A DNA stretch of 30,817 nt from an uncultured Collinsella sp. (GCA_902489665.1 CABUAT010000025.1:1-30817); one strand, 5' to 3'. Positions 6,424 through 15,483 are shown, counted from the first letter of the stretch. Notes: generated from the letters alone by a model not told the origin. A program made the numbers and translations.

Positions 6424-8751
6424 ATGGCGGATTCTCAGATCCATGTCGCGCTGGCGGGTAACCCCAACTGCGGCAAGACCACGCTTTTCAACCTGATCAC
6501 CGGCGCCAACGGCTACGTTGGCAACTGGCCCGGCGTCACGGTTGAGAAAAAGGAAGCCAAGCTCCTAAGCGACAAGAACGTTACCATCACGGACCTCCCT
6601 GGCATCTACTCGCTTTCCCCCTACAGCCCCGAGGAGCAATGCTCGCGCGATTACCTCATGAGCGGCGAGCCCGATGTTGTCGTCCAAGTTGTCGATGCCA
6701 CCAACCTCGAGCGTAACCTGTACCTGGCGCTTCAGGTTATCGAGACCGGCCTGCCCGTGGTTGTTGCCCTCAACATGGCCGACTTGGTCGAGAAGAACGG
6801 CGACAAGATCGACACGGACAAGCTCTCCAAGAAGCTCGGCTGCCCGGTCATGATGATCTCAGCTCTTAAGAACAAGGGTATCAAGGAGCTGTTCGAGCAG
6901 GTTAAGAAGTCCGCCGCTTCCAAGGGCCAGGTGCCGGAGCACAAGTTCGACTCTTCCATTGAGGACGTTCTGACGCACATCGAGAATAACCTGCCTGCGA
7001 GCGTTCCCGCCAACAAGCGTCGCTACTACGCCGTCAAGCTGTTTGAGCGCGATGCAGACGCCTGCAAGCTCATCAACCTCACCAAGGAGAAGGCCGCTCG
7101 CGTGGAGGAGCTGGTCGCCCAGTGCGAGCAGGACTGCGACGACGATGCCGAGTCCATCATCACCGGTGAGCGCTATGGCGTCATCGCGCACATCATCGAT
7201 GAGTGCCTCACTAAGGCTCCGGCCAAGATGAGCACCTCCGAGAAGATCGACCGCGTGGTTACCAACCGTATCCTGGGTCTGCCGATCTTTGTGGTCATCA
7301 TGTTCTGCGTGTACTACATCGCCGTTTCTACCTTGGGCGGCACGGTGACCGACTTCACCAACGACCAGCTCTTCGGCACCGACGGCTGGTACGTGCTCGG
7401 TCAGGGCCGCGACGCTTACGACGCGGCTGTCGAGGCCGCGGGTGACGACGCCGACTCGGTCGACCCGGCACAGTACGGCCCCTATGTCCCGGGTATCACC
7501 ACCATGGTGCACGATGCCCTCGTGGCGGGTGGCACCGAGGACGGTGGCCTGGTCGATTCGCTGGTCTGCGACGGTATCGTTGGCGGCCTGGGCGCCATCT
7601 TCGGCTTTGTGCCGCAGATGTTCCTGCTGTTCGTGATGCTGTCCTTCCTGGAGGACTGCGGCTACATGGCCCGCGTCGCCTTTATCATGGACCGCGTGTT
7701 CCGCCGCTTTGGCCTGTCCGGTAAGTCGTTCATCCCCATGCTCGTGTCCTCGGGCTGCGGCGTTCCCGGCGTCATGGCCACCAAGACCATCGAGAACGAG
7801 AAGGACCGCCGCATGACGGTCATGACCACCACGTTCATCCCCTGCGGCGCCAAGCTGCCGATCATCGCCCTGCTCATGGGCTCCATCATTGGCGATTCTT
7901 CCACCACGGCCGCATGGATCAGCCCGCTCTTCTACTTCCTGGGCGTCTTTGCCGTCATCGCCTCGGGCCTCATGCTCAAGAAGACCAAGCTCTTCGCCGG
8001 CCGTCCGACCCCGTTTGTCATGGAGCTTCCTGCCTACCACTTCCCGGCGATCCGTTCCTGGGCGCTGCACGTGTGGGAGCGCTGCTGGGCCTTTATCAAG
8101 AAGGCCGGCACGGTCATCTTCGCGTCCACCGTCGTCGTTTGGTTCCTCTCCAACTTTGGTAGCTATAACGGTTCCTTTGGCTTCCTGCCTGCGATGGACG
8201 GCATCCCCGAGGAGTTTATGGACTACTCCGTGCTTGCCATGCTGGGCAACCTGGTCGCTTGGATCTTCGCCCCGCTCGGCTTTAGCACCTGGCAGGCCAC
8301 CGCACTGACTGTCTCTGGCCTCGTCGCCAAGGAGAACGTCGTCGCCACCGCCGGCTCGCTGCTGTCCGTCGCCGATGCGGGCGAGACCGACCCGAGCCTG
8401 TGGACCGCGTTTGCCGGCATGTTCCCCACCATGGGCGCTTGCGTTGCCTTTGGCGCTTTCAACCTGCTGTGCGCTCCGTGCTTTGCCGCCATTGGCACCA
8501 TCCGCAACCAGATGGACTCTGGCAAGTGGACCGCGATTGCCATCGGCTACGAGTGCGCCTTCGCTTGGGTGATCGGCCTGTTCATCAACCAGTTCTACAA
8601 CTTGCTTGTTCTTGGACAGTTTGGTATCTGGACGGTTGTGGCAATCGTGCTGCTGGTTGCGATGCTCTTCCAGATCTTCCGTCCCATGCCCAAGCATGCA
8701 TGGACCGACGAGGATGAGGCCAACACTGCTTCCGTCGCAGTTTCCGCTTAA
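6424..8751 (+). CDS. feoB: FeoB ferrous iron transporter
   Basis: FeoB moves Fe(II) across the cytoplasmic membrane and carries a GTPase domain. The 775-residue product shows G1 GNPNCGKTT (12-20), G3 DLPG (57-60) and G4 NMAD (117-120), then a helical GDI-like spacer, and the membrane domain with the Gate repeats (FGFVPQMFLLFVMLSFLEDCGYMARVAF and the related second half with LVAKENVVAT, given here as landmarks). An acidic extracellular insertion rich in Asp/Ala/Gly lies between the first membrane segment and the first Gate. Length matches the family. A weak purine-rich AAGAAGGA Shine-Dalgarno precedes the ATG. A terminator follows within 35 bases. Confidence 0.97.
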   Translation: MADSQIHVALAGNPNCGKTTLFNLITGANGYVGNWPGVTVEKKEAKLLSDKNVTITDLPGIYSLSPYSPEEQCSRDYLMSGEPDVVVQVVDATNLERNLYLALQVIETGLPVVVALNMADLVEKNGDKIDTDKLSKKLGCPVMMISALKNKGIKELFEQVKKSAASKGQVPEHKFDSSIEDVLTHIENNLPASVPANKRRYYAVKLFERDADACKLINLTKEKAARVEELVAQCEQDCDDDAESIITGERYGVIAHIIDECLTKAPAKMSTSEKIDRVVTNRILGLPIFVVIMFCVYYIAVSTLGGTVTDFTNDQLFGTDGWYVLGQGRDAYDAAVEAAGDDADSVDPAQYGPYVPGITTMVHDALVAGGTEDGGLVDSLVCDGIVGGLGAIFGFVPQMFLLFVMLSFLEDCGYMARVAFIMDRVFRRFGLSGKSFIPMLVSSGCGVPGVMATKTIENEKDRRMTVMTTTFIPCGAKLPIIALLMGSIIGDSSTTAAWISPLFYFLGVFAVIASGLMLKKTKLFAGRPTPFVMELPAYHFPAIRSWALHVWERCWAFIKKAGTVIFASTVVVWFLSNFGSYNGSFGFLPAMDGIPEEFMDYSVLAMLGNLVAWIFAPLGFSTWQATALTVSGLVAKENVVATAGSLLSVADAGETDPSLWTAFAGMFPTMGACVAFGAFNLLCAPCFAAIGTIRNQMDSGKWTAIAIGYECAFAWVIGLFINQFYNLLVLGQFGIWTVVAIVLLVAMLFQIFRPMPKHAWTDEDEANTASVAVSA

Positions 8752-8781
8752 GTCCGAATAAGGATTAACCCCTTTCCACGA

Positions 8782-8813
8782 GCCCGGGTGTCTCAGCGAC
8801 ACTCGGGCTTTTT
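8782..8813 (+). terminator. rho-independent terminator after feoB
   Basis: GCCCGGGTGTC (8782-8792) pairs with GACACTCGGGC (8798-8808) with one G-U pair, a 5-base loop and TTTTT tail. Confidence 0.93.
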
Positions 8814-8903
8814 GGTGGGGGAGATGTGGCGTTTCCGCAGATAAAACCGACCAAAATAAACCTGTCCCTTTTTGGTAGGTGGAGAATGGGGTAAAGTAAG
8901 TGA

Positions 8904-8912
8904 TGGTTAACT
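8904..8912. promoter_or_regulatory. TGGTTAACT box before the Cys-rich gene
   Basis: TGGTTAACT repeats the core of both arms of the feo inverted repeat (5700-5753) and lies 15 bases before the ATG of the FeoB-associated gene, overlapping its leader. It suggests shared iron control. A short match could be chance; GTTAAC also occurs at 9225 before the LacI gene. Confidence 0.35.
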
Positions 8913-8926
8913 AAAGGAGGCTTGCT

Positions 8927-9127
8927 ATGGCACCTATCGATATTGTTGTACTGGCTGTTATCGGCGTTGCGTTTGTCGCCGTGTGCGTGCGCATCTACCG
9001 CAAGGGCACCTGCGCCGACTGCGCTCAGGGTGGCGTTTGCACGGGGCATTGCTCCAACAAAAAGACGTGCGCTGCACTTAAGGGCGTAGACAAAATCGCC
9101 GAAGACTTGGGCCGCGGTATCAAATAA
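8927..9127 (+). CDS. small Cys-rich FeoB-associated membrane protein
   Basis: The 66-residue product has one N-terminal membrane helix (about residues 4-23, IDIVVLAVIGVAFVAVCVRI) followed by a Cys cluster CADCAQGGVCTGHC plus a further KKTC, and a short charged tail. This matches the FeoB-associated Cys-rich membrane protein family found next to feoB in Actinobacteria and Firmicutes. The cysteines could hold iron or an Fe-S cluster at the inner face and serve the role FeoC plays in enterobacteria; that role is not established. An AAAGGAGG Shine-Dalgarno lies 9 bases upstream. It follows feoB after a terminator, so it probably has its own promoter. Confidence 0.85.
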   Translation: MAPIDIVVLAVIGVAFVAVCVRIYRKGTCADCAQGGVCTGHCSNKKTCAALKGVDKIAEDLGRGIK

Positions 9128-9140
9128 GGTCTGGACATCC

Positions 9141-9174
9141 AAGCGCCCCGCGGGCATCCGTTCGCGGGGCGCTT
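9141..9174 (+). terminator. strong hairpin after the Cys-rich gene, likely terminator
   Basis: A perfect 12-base GC-rich stem (9141-9152 with 9163-9174) with a 10-base loop begins 13 bases after the stop codon. The T tract is poor (TTTG), so termination may be partial. Confidence 0.7.
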
Positions 9175-9271
9175 TGCGCATTTGAGAGAGAGCACGGCGA
9201 GTCGAAGAGTATTTTTGGGGTATCGTTAACTGGACTATTAATTGGCAACTTATCTATAACGGAGTAATCCC

Positions 9272-10351
9272 ATGAGCGCTCGCGTAACCATGAAGGACAT
9301 AGCCGCCGAGCTTGGCGTTTCCATCAATACCGTGCACAAGGCCCTGACGGGAAAGGCCGGCGTGAGCGAATCCGTGCGCGCCAAGGTGAACACTAAGGCC
9401 GAGGCCATGGGCTATCACCGCAACACAAGTGCCTCAAGCCTGCGCCGTAAGGATATCAATCTGGTGTTTTGCCTGCCCCGCGCATCGCGCGAGGGAGCGT
9501 ACTTTTTCCGTTACCTGTGGGAAGGCTGCAATCGCTTTGAACAGGAGGTCATCGACCGGGGCATTACGGTTGAACGCGTTGAATTTGGCGTGGGCGGCTA
9601 CGCTGATGCACTCGAGCAAATCGACGAGCGTCTGCAGGTGGGCGAGAAGATCGATGGCTTGCTCGCCTATGCGCCGGGCGACGATCGTGCGACTGAGCTT
9701 TTGGGGCAGATCGCCGAGGCGGGCGTGACGATTGAGCTTGTCGACGGCGACCGTCCGCATTTGAATCGTTTGGGTGCGAGCTTGGCCGATTATTCGACGG
9801 CAGGCAGCCTTATGGCCGAGCAGGCGGCAAACCTGGTCCATGCTTCTGGGGCCGACGCCCGCGTGCTCCTTTTGACAGGCGACCCATATACCGATTCGCA
9901 CTATCTAACCGCCCGCGCCTTCCACAATTACCTGCGCGAACGTGATATTCCATGGCAGGTTGAGGACCTTGCCGGCGCCCATGCGCAAGTCAAACAGCTC
10001 GAGCGCGAGCTTGAGCAGCGCTTGAGTGCGCCGGATGCTCCCGAGCTCATCTGTAGCGTTTTTGCCGTTGGTTCCGAGGTGGTCGCCGACGCGCTTGTTT
10101 CAAGCGGCAAGGCCGGCAAGGTCATGGTAATCGGCAACGACCTGTTCCCCGAGAGCGCCTTGGCCTTGCGCCGTGGCATCTTTACCAATATTGTCTATAA
10201 GGACCCGGTGAGCCTGGCCTACCGTGGCGCCAAGACCTTGGGCGAGTATCTGCTGTGGGGTAAAACTCCGGCGGAGCCCGTGCAGAAGGGTGCTGTGGAG
10301 ATGGTGTTTGCCAGCAACGTCGACCGCTACTGCGAGCTTGCGGGAATTTAG
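9272..10351 (+). CDS. LacI-family transcriptional regulator, candidate pectin/uronate repressor
   Basis: The 359-residue product has the LacI N-terminal helix-turn-helix (VTMKDIAAELGVSINTVHKA, about residues 5-24) with the usual hinge region (GYHRNTSASSLRR), and a periplasmic-binding-protein-like effector domain over the rest. The recognition helix reads INTVHKAL where typical members have TVSRVLN, so specificity is non-standard. A CGGAG Shine-Dalgarno precedes the ATG at 9272. It lies directly upstream of uxaC in the same orientation but is separated by a terminator, and its own upstream region has no copy of the GGTGAACGTTCACC palindrome. LacI-type operators are palindromes with a central CG, so this protein is the leading candidate to bind that site. 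Effector and binding are inference. Confidence 0.9.
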   Translation: MSARVTMKDIAAELGVSINTVHKALTGKAGVSESVRAKVNTKAEAMGYHRNTSASSLRRKDINLVFCLPRASREGAYFFRYLWEGCNRFEQEVIDRGITVERVEFGVGGYADALEQIDERLQVGEKIDGLLAYAPGDDRATELLGQIAEAGVTIELVDGDRPHLNRLGASLADYSTAGSLMAEQAANLVHASGADARVLLLTGDPYTDSHYLTARAFHNYLRERDIPWQVEDLAGAHAQVKQLERELEQRLSAPDAPELICSVFAVGSEVVADALVSSGKAGKVMVIGNDLFPESALALRRGIFTNIVYKDPVSLAYRGAKTLGEYLLWGKTPAEPVQKGAVEMVFASNVDRYCELAGI

Positions 10352-10441
10352 CCGTTTGGTCAGGTACCCCCTCTTGCGACGTGCATTTTTTGGAGTATTC
10401 AGCAATGGCGTGTTCCGAAAGAGGCTCAGAACGACTGTTTT

Positions 10442-10484
10442 AAGTGCCTCCGATGGCGTAAATCGACATCGGAGGCACTTTTTT
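10442..10484 (+). terminator. rho-independent terminator after the LacI-family gene
   Basis: A perfect 14-base stem (AAGTGCCTCCGATG at 10442-10455, complement at 10467-10480) is followed by TTTT and then AT. It isolates the regulator from the uxa genes. Confidence 0.95.
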
Positions 10485-10706
10485 ATGCCGATCGGGCGCG
10501 ATATGCGCATCAAATAGGGCGTCGAGGACGGTGCGCAGTACGCCCCGATGCTGAATATTCCCATAAATGTACGCCGAGACATGACCCACCTGAGTAAAAA
10601 CGCCCAAGTTCGGTGTTCGGGGACGTTAGTCCATCCGTAATGCATGCGTGTCACGGCTCCAACAACCGTTGAACGGACAAAATCGACCGTTCATCCCGTG
10701 GTGGTT
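10485..10706. other. upstream region of the uxa operon
   Basis: No gene is supported here. Near the right end lie TGAACGG (10670-10676) and CCGTTCA (10687-10693), an inverted pair with a 10-base spacer; the right half is part of the element AAAATCGACCGTTCA (10679-10693) that recurs at 15609-15623 at nearly the same distance from an operator. The remainder shows nothing I can name. Confidence 0.5.
10679..10693 (+). promoter_or_regulatory. 15-base upstream element, copy 1
   Basis: AAAATCGACCGTTCA is identical to 15609-15623. Its CCGTTCA end lies 26 bases before the matching ACGTTCA of the first uxaC operator, a position suited to an activator or an auxiliary repressor site. Confidence 0.55.
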
Positions 10707-10707
10707 A

Positions 10708-10721
10708 GGTGAACGTTCACC
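10708..10721. promoter_or_regulatory. LacI-type operator O1 of uxaC
   Basis: A perfect palindrome GGTGAACGTTCACC (16 bases when the flanking A/T are counted, 10707-10722). It is the best copy of the palindrome repeated nine times across this locus. Its right half supplies the TTCACC -35-like hexamer. Confidence 0.8.
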
Positions 10722-10745
10722 TTATGAGTCGTAATGGACTAGTAT
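10716..10745 (+). promoter_or_regulatory. candidate uxaC promoter
   Basis: TTCACC (10716-10721) and TAGTAT (10740-10745) are 18 bases apart. Both are 4/6 matches to the vegetative consensus. The promoter is bracketed by operators O1 and O2, so a bound repressor would cover it. Confidence 0.5.
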
Positions 10746-10759
10746 AGTGAACGTTCACC
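10746..10759. promoter_or_regulatory. LacI-type operator O2 of uxaC
   Basis: AGTGAACGTTCACC differs from the perfect palindrome at one base. Its centre is 38 bases from that of O1 and it lies over the expected transcription start. Confidence 0.78.
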
Positions 10760-10812
10760 TAGAGGATAACGAGCGCATCGTGCGCCCGCTCCGCCAACAA
10801 AGGGGTTGTTTG

Positions 10813-12240
10813 ATGAAAAACTTCATGGACGATCAGGATTTCCTGCTGAGCACCAAGACCGGTGAGGAGCTGTTCCACAACTTTGCCGAGGGCATGCCCA
10901 TCGTTGACTACCACTGCCACATTTCTCCCAAGGAGATCTGGGACGACAAGCGTTTTGAGAACATCACCGAGGTTTGGCTGGGCGGCGACCACTACAAGTG
11001 GCGTCTGATGCGTGCCAACGGCGTTGACGAGCGCTTCATTACCGGCGATGCTCCTGCTCGCGAGAAGTTCCAGAAGTGGGCCGAGACCCTGGGCCGCTGC
11101 GTGGGCAACCCCGTCTTTGAGTGGAGCCACCTGGAGCTTAAGCGTTACTTTGGCTACGAGGGCGTCCTGAACGGCAAAACCGCTCAGGAGGTCTGGGACC
11201 TTGCCAACGCCAAGCTCGCTGAGGCCAGCTTTACCTGCCGCAACCTGATCAAGCAGTCCAACGTCCGCATGATCTGCACTACCGACGACCCCGCCGACAG
11301 CTTTGAGTGGCACAAGAAGATTGCCGCCGACGACAGCTTTGACGTCCAGGTCGTTCCCGCCATGCGCCCCGATGCCGCCCTGCGCATCGAGCGTGGCCAG
11401 GAGTTCGCCGACTACTGCAAGCATCTCTCCGAGGTTGCCGGCGTTGAGATCAGCGACTTCGAGGGCATGAAGGCCGCCATCTCCAAGCGCTACGACGTTG
11501 CCCACGAGCTGGGCTGCCGCGCTTCCGACCACGCGCTCGACTACGTTATGTACGTTCCGGCTACCGCCGACGAGATCGAGACTATCTTTGCCAAGGGCCT
11601 TGCCGCCGAGCCGCTTGCCGAGGATGAGGTCCTCAAGTACAAGACGGCCTTTATGCAGTTCGTCGCCGGCGAGTATGTCCGTCTGGGTTGGGCCATGCAG
11701 CTGCACTTTGGCTGCAAGCGTGACAACAACCGCGCTATGTTCGCCAATCTCGGTCCCGACACCGGCTACGACTGCATCTCCAACTACACGCCGTCCGACC
11801 AGCTGGCCGATTTCCTCAACTCCATCCAGGAGTCCACGGGTCTGCCCAAGACCATCCTGTACAGCCTGAACCCCATCGACAACACCATGATCGATACCGT
11901 GATGGGCTGCTTCCAGGAGGCTCCGACTGCCGGCAAGATCCAGAACGGCTCTGCCTGGTGGTTCAACGACAACGAGGTCGGTATGCGCGAGCAGCTCACG
12001 GCTCTGGCTAACGAGGGCGTGCTGGGCAACTTTGTGGGCATGCTTACCGATTCCCGCTCCTTCCTGTCCTACCCGCGTCACGAGTACTTCCGTCGCGTGC
12101 TGTGCGGCGTGATCGGCGAGTGGGTCGAGCAGGGCAAGTATCCGGCCGACATGGAGCTGCTGGGAGCCATCGTGCGCGACATTAGCTACAACAACGCGGT
12201 CCGCTACTTTGGCTTTGACCTGGATACCGTCGAGGCCTAA
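10813..12240 (+). CDS. uxaC: glucuronate/galacturonate isomerase UxaC
   Basis: UxaC isomerises D-galacturonate to D-tagaturonate (and D-glucuronate to D-fructuronate), the first step of the isomerase pathway. The 475-residue product has the normal length and the amidohydrolase-fold metal motif DYHCHISPKEI (His34 and His36), plus GSAWWFNDNEVGM and LTDSRSFLSYPRHEYFRRVL near the C-terminus. I set the start at 10813 (MKNFMDDQDF), with an AAAGGGG Shine-Dalgarno about 8 bases upstream; the frame is open back to a GTG at 10747, but that codon is inside operator O2. It is the first gene of uxaC-uxaB-uxaA, with two LacI-type operators in front. Confidence 0.96.
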   Translation: MKNFMDDQDFLLSTKTGEELFHNFAEGMPIVDYHCHISPKEIWDDKRFENITEVWLGGDHYKWRLMRANGVDERFITGDAPAREKFQKWAETLGRCVGNPVFEWSHLELKRYFGYEGVLNGKTAQEVWDLANAKLAEASFTCRNLIKQSNVRMICTTDDPADSFEWHKKIAADDSFDVQVVPAMRPDAALRIERGQEFADYCKHLSEVAGVEISDFEGMKAAISKRYDVAHELGCRASDHALDYVMYVPATADEIETIFAKGLAAEPLAEDEVLKYKTAFMQFVAGEYVRLGWAMQLHFGCKRDNNRAMFANLGPDTGYDCISNYTPSDQLADFLNSIQESTGLPKTILYSLNPIDNTMIDTVMGCFQEAPTAGKIQNGSAWWFNDNEVGMREQLTALANEGVLGNFVGMLTDSRSFLSYPRHEYFRRVLCGVIGEWVEQGKYPADMELLGAIVRDISYNNAVRYFGFDLDTVEA

Positions 12241-12264
12241 ACCCGCATCGAACCACACCGAACT

Positions 12265-12300
12265 CGGGAGCGCCGTTGCCACACGCGGCGCCCCCGTTTT
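12265..12300 (+). terminator. intercistronic hairpin between uxaC and uxaB
   Basis: CGGGAGCGCCG (12265-12275) pairs with 12286-12296 with one mismatch, followed by TTTTG. The short T run suggests leaky termination or mRNA stabilisation inside the operon. Confidence 0.55.
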
Positions 12301-12336
12301 GCCCGCACGCTAACAGCAATCTAAGGAGAGACATCG

Positions 12337-13851
12337 ATGGAGAACATCAGCTACGAGACGCTCGAGAAGATCGGCTACAAGGGCTACCTGCTGCCCGAGG
12401 ACGCGCCCGAGAAGGTTCTGCAGTTTGGCGAGGGCAATTTCCTGCGCGCCTTCGTCGACCGCTTCTTTGACATGGGCAACGAGGCAACCGGCTGGAACGG
12501 CAAGGTTGTCATGGTACAGCCCATCAGTGGCGCCTTTGGCTTTGCCGATGGCATCAATGCCCAGGACGACCTGTACACCGTGCTGGTGCGCGGCAAGGAG
12601 AGCGGCAACACGGTCGACGAGTCCCGTGTGATCAGCGCCTGCAGCCGCTGCCTCAATCCGTATCGCGAGGACGACTACCGCGCCATGATGGAGGTCGCCG
12701 TCTCCGACGATCTGGAGATCATCGTCTCCAACACCACCGAGGCCGGTATCGCCTACGATCCGTCCTGCAAGGCCGACGACATGCCGCCCGCGAGCTTCCC
12801 CGCTAAGCTTGCCCAGGTCCTCCACACCCGCTGGGCCGCCGGCAAGCCGGGCGTCATCGTGCTCGCCTGCGAACTCATCGATCACAACGGCGAGGAGCTG
12901 CTGCGCATCATGAACCAGTACGTGAGCGACTGGGGCTGGGAGGACGAGTTTGCGCAGTGGATGGCCAACGACTGCACCGTCTGCACCACGCTCGTCGACA
13001 CTATCGTCCCCGGCCGCATCCGCGACCCCAAGGAGGCCGCTGCCGTGGGCGAGCGCCTGGGCTACGAGGATCCCTTCCTGGCCGTGCGCGAGCCTTTCCA
13101 GATGTGGGGTATCCAGGGCGATGAGTCGCTCAAGGAGCGTTTGCCCTTCGTGAAGGCCGGCCTGCCGGGCGTCTTTGTGACCCCCGACGTCACCCCGTAC
13201 AAGAAGCGTAAGGTCCGCATCCTCAACGGTGCCCACACCGCCTTCGTTCCGGGCTCCTGGGTTGCCGGCTTTGATATCGTGCGCGATTGCATGCACGACG
13301 AGACCGTTCGCGGCTTCATGAACACCATGCTCTACGACGAGGTCATCCCGACGCTTGCCGCCGATCTGGATGTCGAGGACTGCAAGGCCTTTGCCGCCGC
13401 CGTCGAGAACCGCTTCGACAACCCGTTTATCGACCACGCGCTGCTCTCCATTTGCCTCAACTCCACGGCCAAGTGGCGCGCTCGCGACCTGCCTACGCTC
13501 AAGGACTACGCTGCCGAGACCGGCAACCTGCCCAAGTGCCTGGCGACGAGCCTGGCCACGCTCATCTCCTTCTACACGCAGGAGCTCGTGTCCCGCGAGG
13601 GCGACGGCCTGCACCTGCGTCGCTCCGACGGCACCGAGTACACCGCTCAGGACGACGCCTTTGTGCTCGACTTCTACGCTGCTCACGCCGGCGCCGACGA
13701 CGCCGAGCTGGTGCACGATGTGCTCTCCAACGAGCAAATGTGGGGCGAGGATCTTACGCAGATCGCCGGCCTGGAGGAGTTTGTCGTCAACGCTCTCGCC
13801 GTCGTGCGCTCCGAGGGCGTCAAGCAGGCGTTCGCGAACGCTCAGGCCTAA
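12337..13851 (+). CDS. uxaB: tagaturonate reductase UxaB
   Basis: UxaB reduces D-tagaturonate to D-altronate with NADH. The 504-residue protein belongs to the mannitol dehydrogenase/polyol dehydrogenase family: N-terminal dinucleotide region with LQFGEGNFLRAFVDRFFDMG (about 28-47), EIIVSNTTEAGI, and the C-terminal catalytic part with VTPYKKRKVRILNGAHTAF, which carries the conserved Lys and the Asn-Gly-x-His. The family also includes fructuronate reductase UxuB, but the FGEGNFLRAF form and the neighbours uxaC and uxaA favour UxaB. An AAGGAGA Shine-Dalgarno precedes the ATG. It is separated from uxaC by 96 bases containing a hairpin. Confidence 0.93.
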   Translation: MENISYETLEKIGYKGYLLPEDAPEKVLQFGEGNFLRAFVDRFFDMGNEATGWNGKVVMVQPISGAFGFADGINAQDDLYTVLVRGKESGNTVDESRVISACSRCLNPYREDDYRAMMEVAVSDDLEIIVSNTTEAGIAYDPSCKADDMPPASFPAKLAQVLHTRWAAGKPGVIVLACELIDHNGEELLRIMNQYVSDWGWEDEFAQWMANDCTVCTTLVDTIVPGRIRDPKEAAAVGERLGYEDPFLAVREPFQMWGIQGDESLKERLPFVKAGLPGVFVTPDVTPYKKRKVRILNGAHTAFVPGSWVAGFDIVRDCMHDETVRGFMNTMLYDEVIPTLAADLDVEDCKAFAAAVENRFDNPFIDHALLSICLNSTAKWRARDLPTLKDYAAETGNLPKCLATSLATLISFYTQELVSREGDGLHLRRSDGTEYTAQDDAFVLDFYAAHAGADDAELVHDVLSNEQMWGEDLTQIAGLEEFVVNALAVVRSEGVKQAFANAQA

Positions 13852-13861
13852 ATCCTTCTGT

Positions 13862-13887
13862 ACGCCCGCCGGGTAACTGGCGGGCGT
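13862..13887 (+). other. intercistronic hairpin between uxaB and uxaA
   Basis: ACGCCCGCC (13862-13870) pairs perfectly with GGCGGGCGT (13879-13887) over an 8-base loop. There is no T tract, so it is probably an mRNA stability or partial termination element. Confidence 0.5.
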
Positions 13888-13929
13888 CACTCGACTTCTG
13901 CTCAACCTGTAGGGTTAGGACTCTTTGTA

Positions 13930-15414
13930 ATGAACACTATCCAGATCAATCCGGCCGACAACGTTATCGTTGCGCTGTCGCCGCTCGCCAAGGGTGCTGC
14001 CGTCGCGGTTCCCGGGGTGGGCGAGGTCGTGGCCGCGGAGGATATTCCGCAGGGTCATAAGATGGCCGTGCGCTCGATTGCCGCGGGGGAGGACGTCATC
14101 AAGTACGGCCTTCCTATCGGCCATGTGACGGGCGATGTCCAGCCCGGTCAGTGGCTTCATACACATAACGTCAAGACCAACCTTTCGGGCGAGGTCGAGT
14201 ACACCTACAACCCCACGCATCCGGTCGTTGAGTCGGTTGAGCCCGAGACCTTTATGGGGTTCCGCCGCGCCGACGGTCGTGCCGCGACGCGCAACGAGCT
14301 GTGGATCATCCCCACGGTCGGCTGTGTCAACGAAGTCGCCCGTGCCATGTGCGAGCAGGCCCAGGATCTGGTCGATGGCTCGCTGGAGGGCGTCTACTAC
14401 TTCCCGCATCCGTTCGGTTGCTCGCAGACCGGCGCCGACCATGCCCAGACCCGTCGTCTGCTGGTGGCACTGTCGCGTCACGCAAACGCCGCGGGCGTGC
14501 TGTTCTTGTCGCTCGGTTGCGAGAACTGCACGCATCAGCAGGTGCTCGACGAGCTCGGTGACTTCGATCACGAGCGCGTTCGTTTTCTCACCTGCCAGGA
14601 TGTAGCCGACGAGCAGATCGAGGGCCACAAGATTCTGGCCGAGCTGGCAGACCTCGCCAAGCAGGCCAAGCGCGAGCCCATTCCGGCCTCCGAGCTGGTT
14701 ATTGGACTTAAGTGCGGCGGCTCCGACGGCCTTTCGGGCATTACCGCCAACCCCACGATCGGTCGCGTGAGCGATATGGTTGTCGCCCGTGGCGGCACGT
14801 CGGTGCTTACCGAGGTGCCCGAGATGTTTGGCGCCGAGAGTATCCTGCTCGATCGCTGTGAGAACGAGCAGGTCTTTGGCGCCGCCTCCGACATGCTCAA
14901 CGGCTTTAAGGACTACTTTATTAGCCACGGCGAGGTTGTCTACGAGAACCCGAGCCCCGGCAACAAGGACGGAGGTATTACCACGCTCGAGGACAAGAGC
15001 TGCGGCTGCGTGCAAAAGGGCGGATCTGCCCCCATCGTCGACGTGCTGCCGTATGCCGGCCAGGCAACTAAACACGGCCTGAACATGCTGTGCGGTCCGG
15101 GCAACGACATGGTATCCACCACGGCGTTGACGGCTGCCGGCTGCCACGTGATTCTGTTCTCGACCGGCCGCGGCACACCGTTTGGCGCGCCGGCGCCTAC
15201 GCTCAAAGTGTTCACCAACCAGCGTTTGTGCGACCACAAGGCCAATTGGATGGACTTTAACGCCGGCGTGATTGCCACGGGTGAGCGCACGCTCGACGAG
15301 GCCGCCCGCGATTTGTACCAGCTGGTGCTACAGACGGCGAGCGGTAAGCTCACGAGTGCCGAGCGCCGTGGCTGTCACGAGATCAGTATCTGGAAGGACG
15401 GCGTCTGCTTGTAG
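13930..15414 (+). CDS. uxaA: altronate dehydratase UxaA
   Basis: UxaA dehydrates D-altronate to 2-keto-3-deoxygluconate. The 494-residue product has the N-terminal SAF domain (about 1-75, with IPQGHKMAVRSIAAGEDVIK) and the UxaA/GarD catalytic part: FPHPFGCSQTGADHAQT, SLGCENCTHQQ, GLKCGGSDGLSGITANP and STGRGTPFGAPAPTLKV. Conserved Cys and His residues that bind the catalytic metal are all in place. Full-length fused form. A GTTAGGA sequence serves as Shine-Dalgarno. It is the last gene of the uxa operon and is closed by a terminator. The KDG kinase and aldolase needed next are not in this window. Confidence 0.96.
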   Translation: MNTIQINPADNVIVALSPLAKGAAVAVPGVGEVVAAEDIPQGHKMAVRSIAAGEDVIKYGLPIGHVTGDVQPGQWLHTHNVKTNLSGEVEYTYNPTHPVVESVEPETFMGFRRADGRAATRNELWIIPTVGCVNEVARAMCEQAQDLVDGSLEGVYYFPHPFGCSQTGADHAQTRRLLVALSRHANAAGVLFLSLGCENCTHQQVLDELGDFDHERVRFLTCQDVADEQIEGHKILAELADLAKQAKREPIPASELVIGLKCGGSDGLSGITANPTIGRVSDMVVARGGTSVLTEVPEMFGAESILLDRCENEQVFGAASDMLNGFKDYFISHGEVVYENPSPGNKDGGITTLEDKSCGCVQKGGSAPIVDVLPYAGQATKHGLNMLCGPGNDMVSTTALTAAGCHVILFSTGRGTPFGAPAPTLKVFTNQRLCDHKANWMDFNAGVIATGERTLDEAARDLYQLVLQTASGKLTSAERRGCHEISIWKDGVCL

Positions 15415-15450
15415 CGGCAAGTGCGCCCAAGCATAGCGCGATGTCATCGG

Positions 15451-15483
15451 CCCCGTCGGGAGTGTTCCCGGCGGGCTTTTTCG
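15451..15483 (+). terminator. rho-independent terminator after uxaA
   Basis: CCCGTCGGGA (15452-15461) pairs with TCCCGGCGGG (15466-15475) with one G-U pair and a 4-base loop, then CTTTTTCG. Confidence 0.9.

Noticed and set aside
9225..9230. GTTAAC before the LacI gene as another iron box
   Set aside because: Only the 6-base core matches and the flanks differ; the gene has no iron link.
10747..10812. GTG upstream extension of UxaC
   Set aside because: The codon lies inside operator O2, no Shine-Dalgarno precedes it, and the extension is not part of the UxaC family; ATG 10813 has a good signal.
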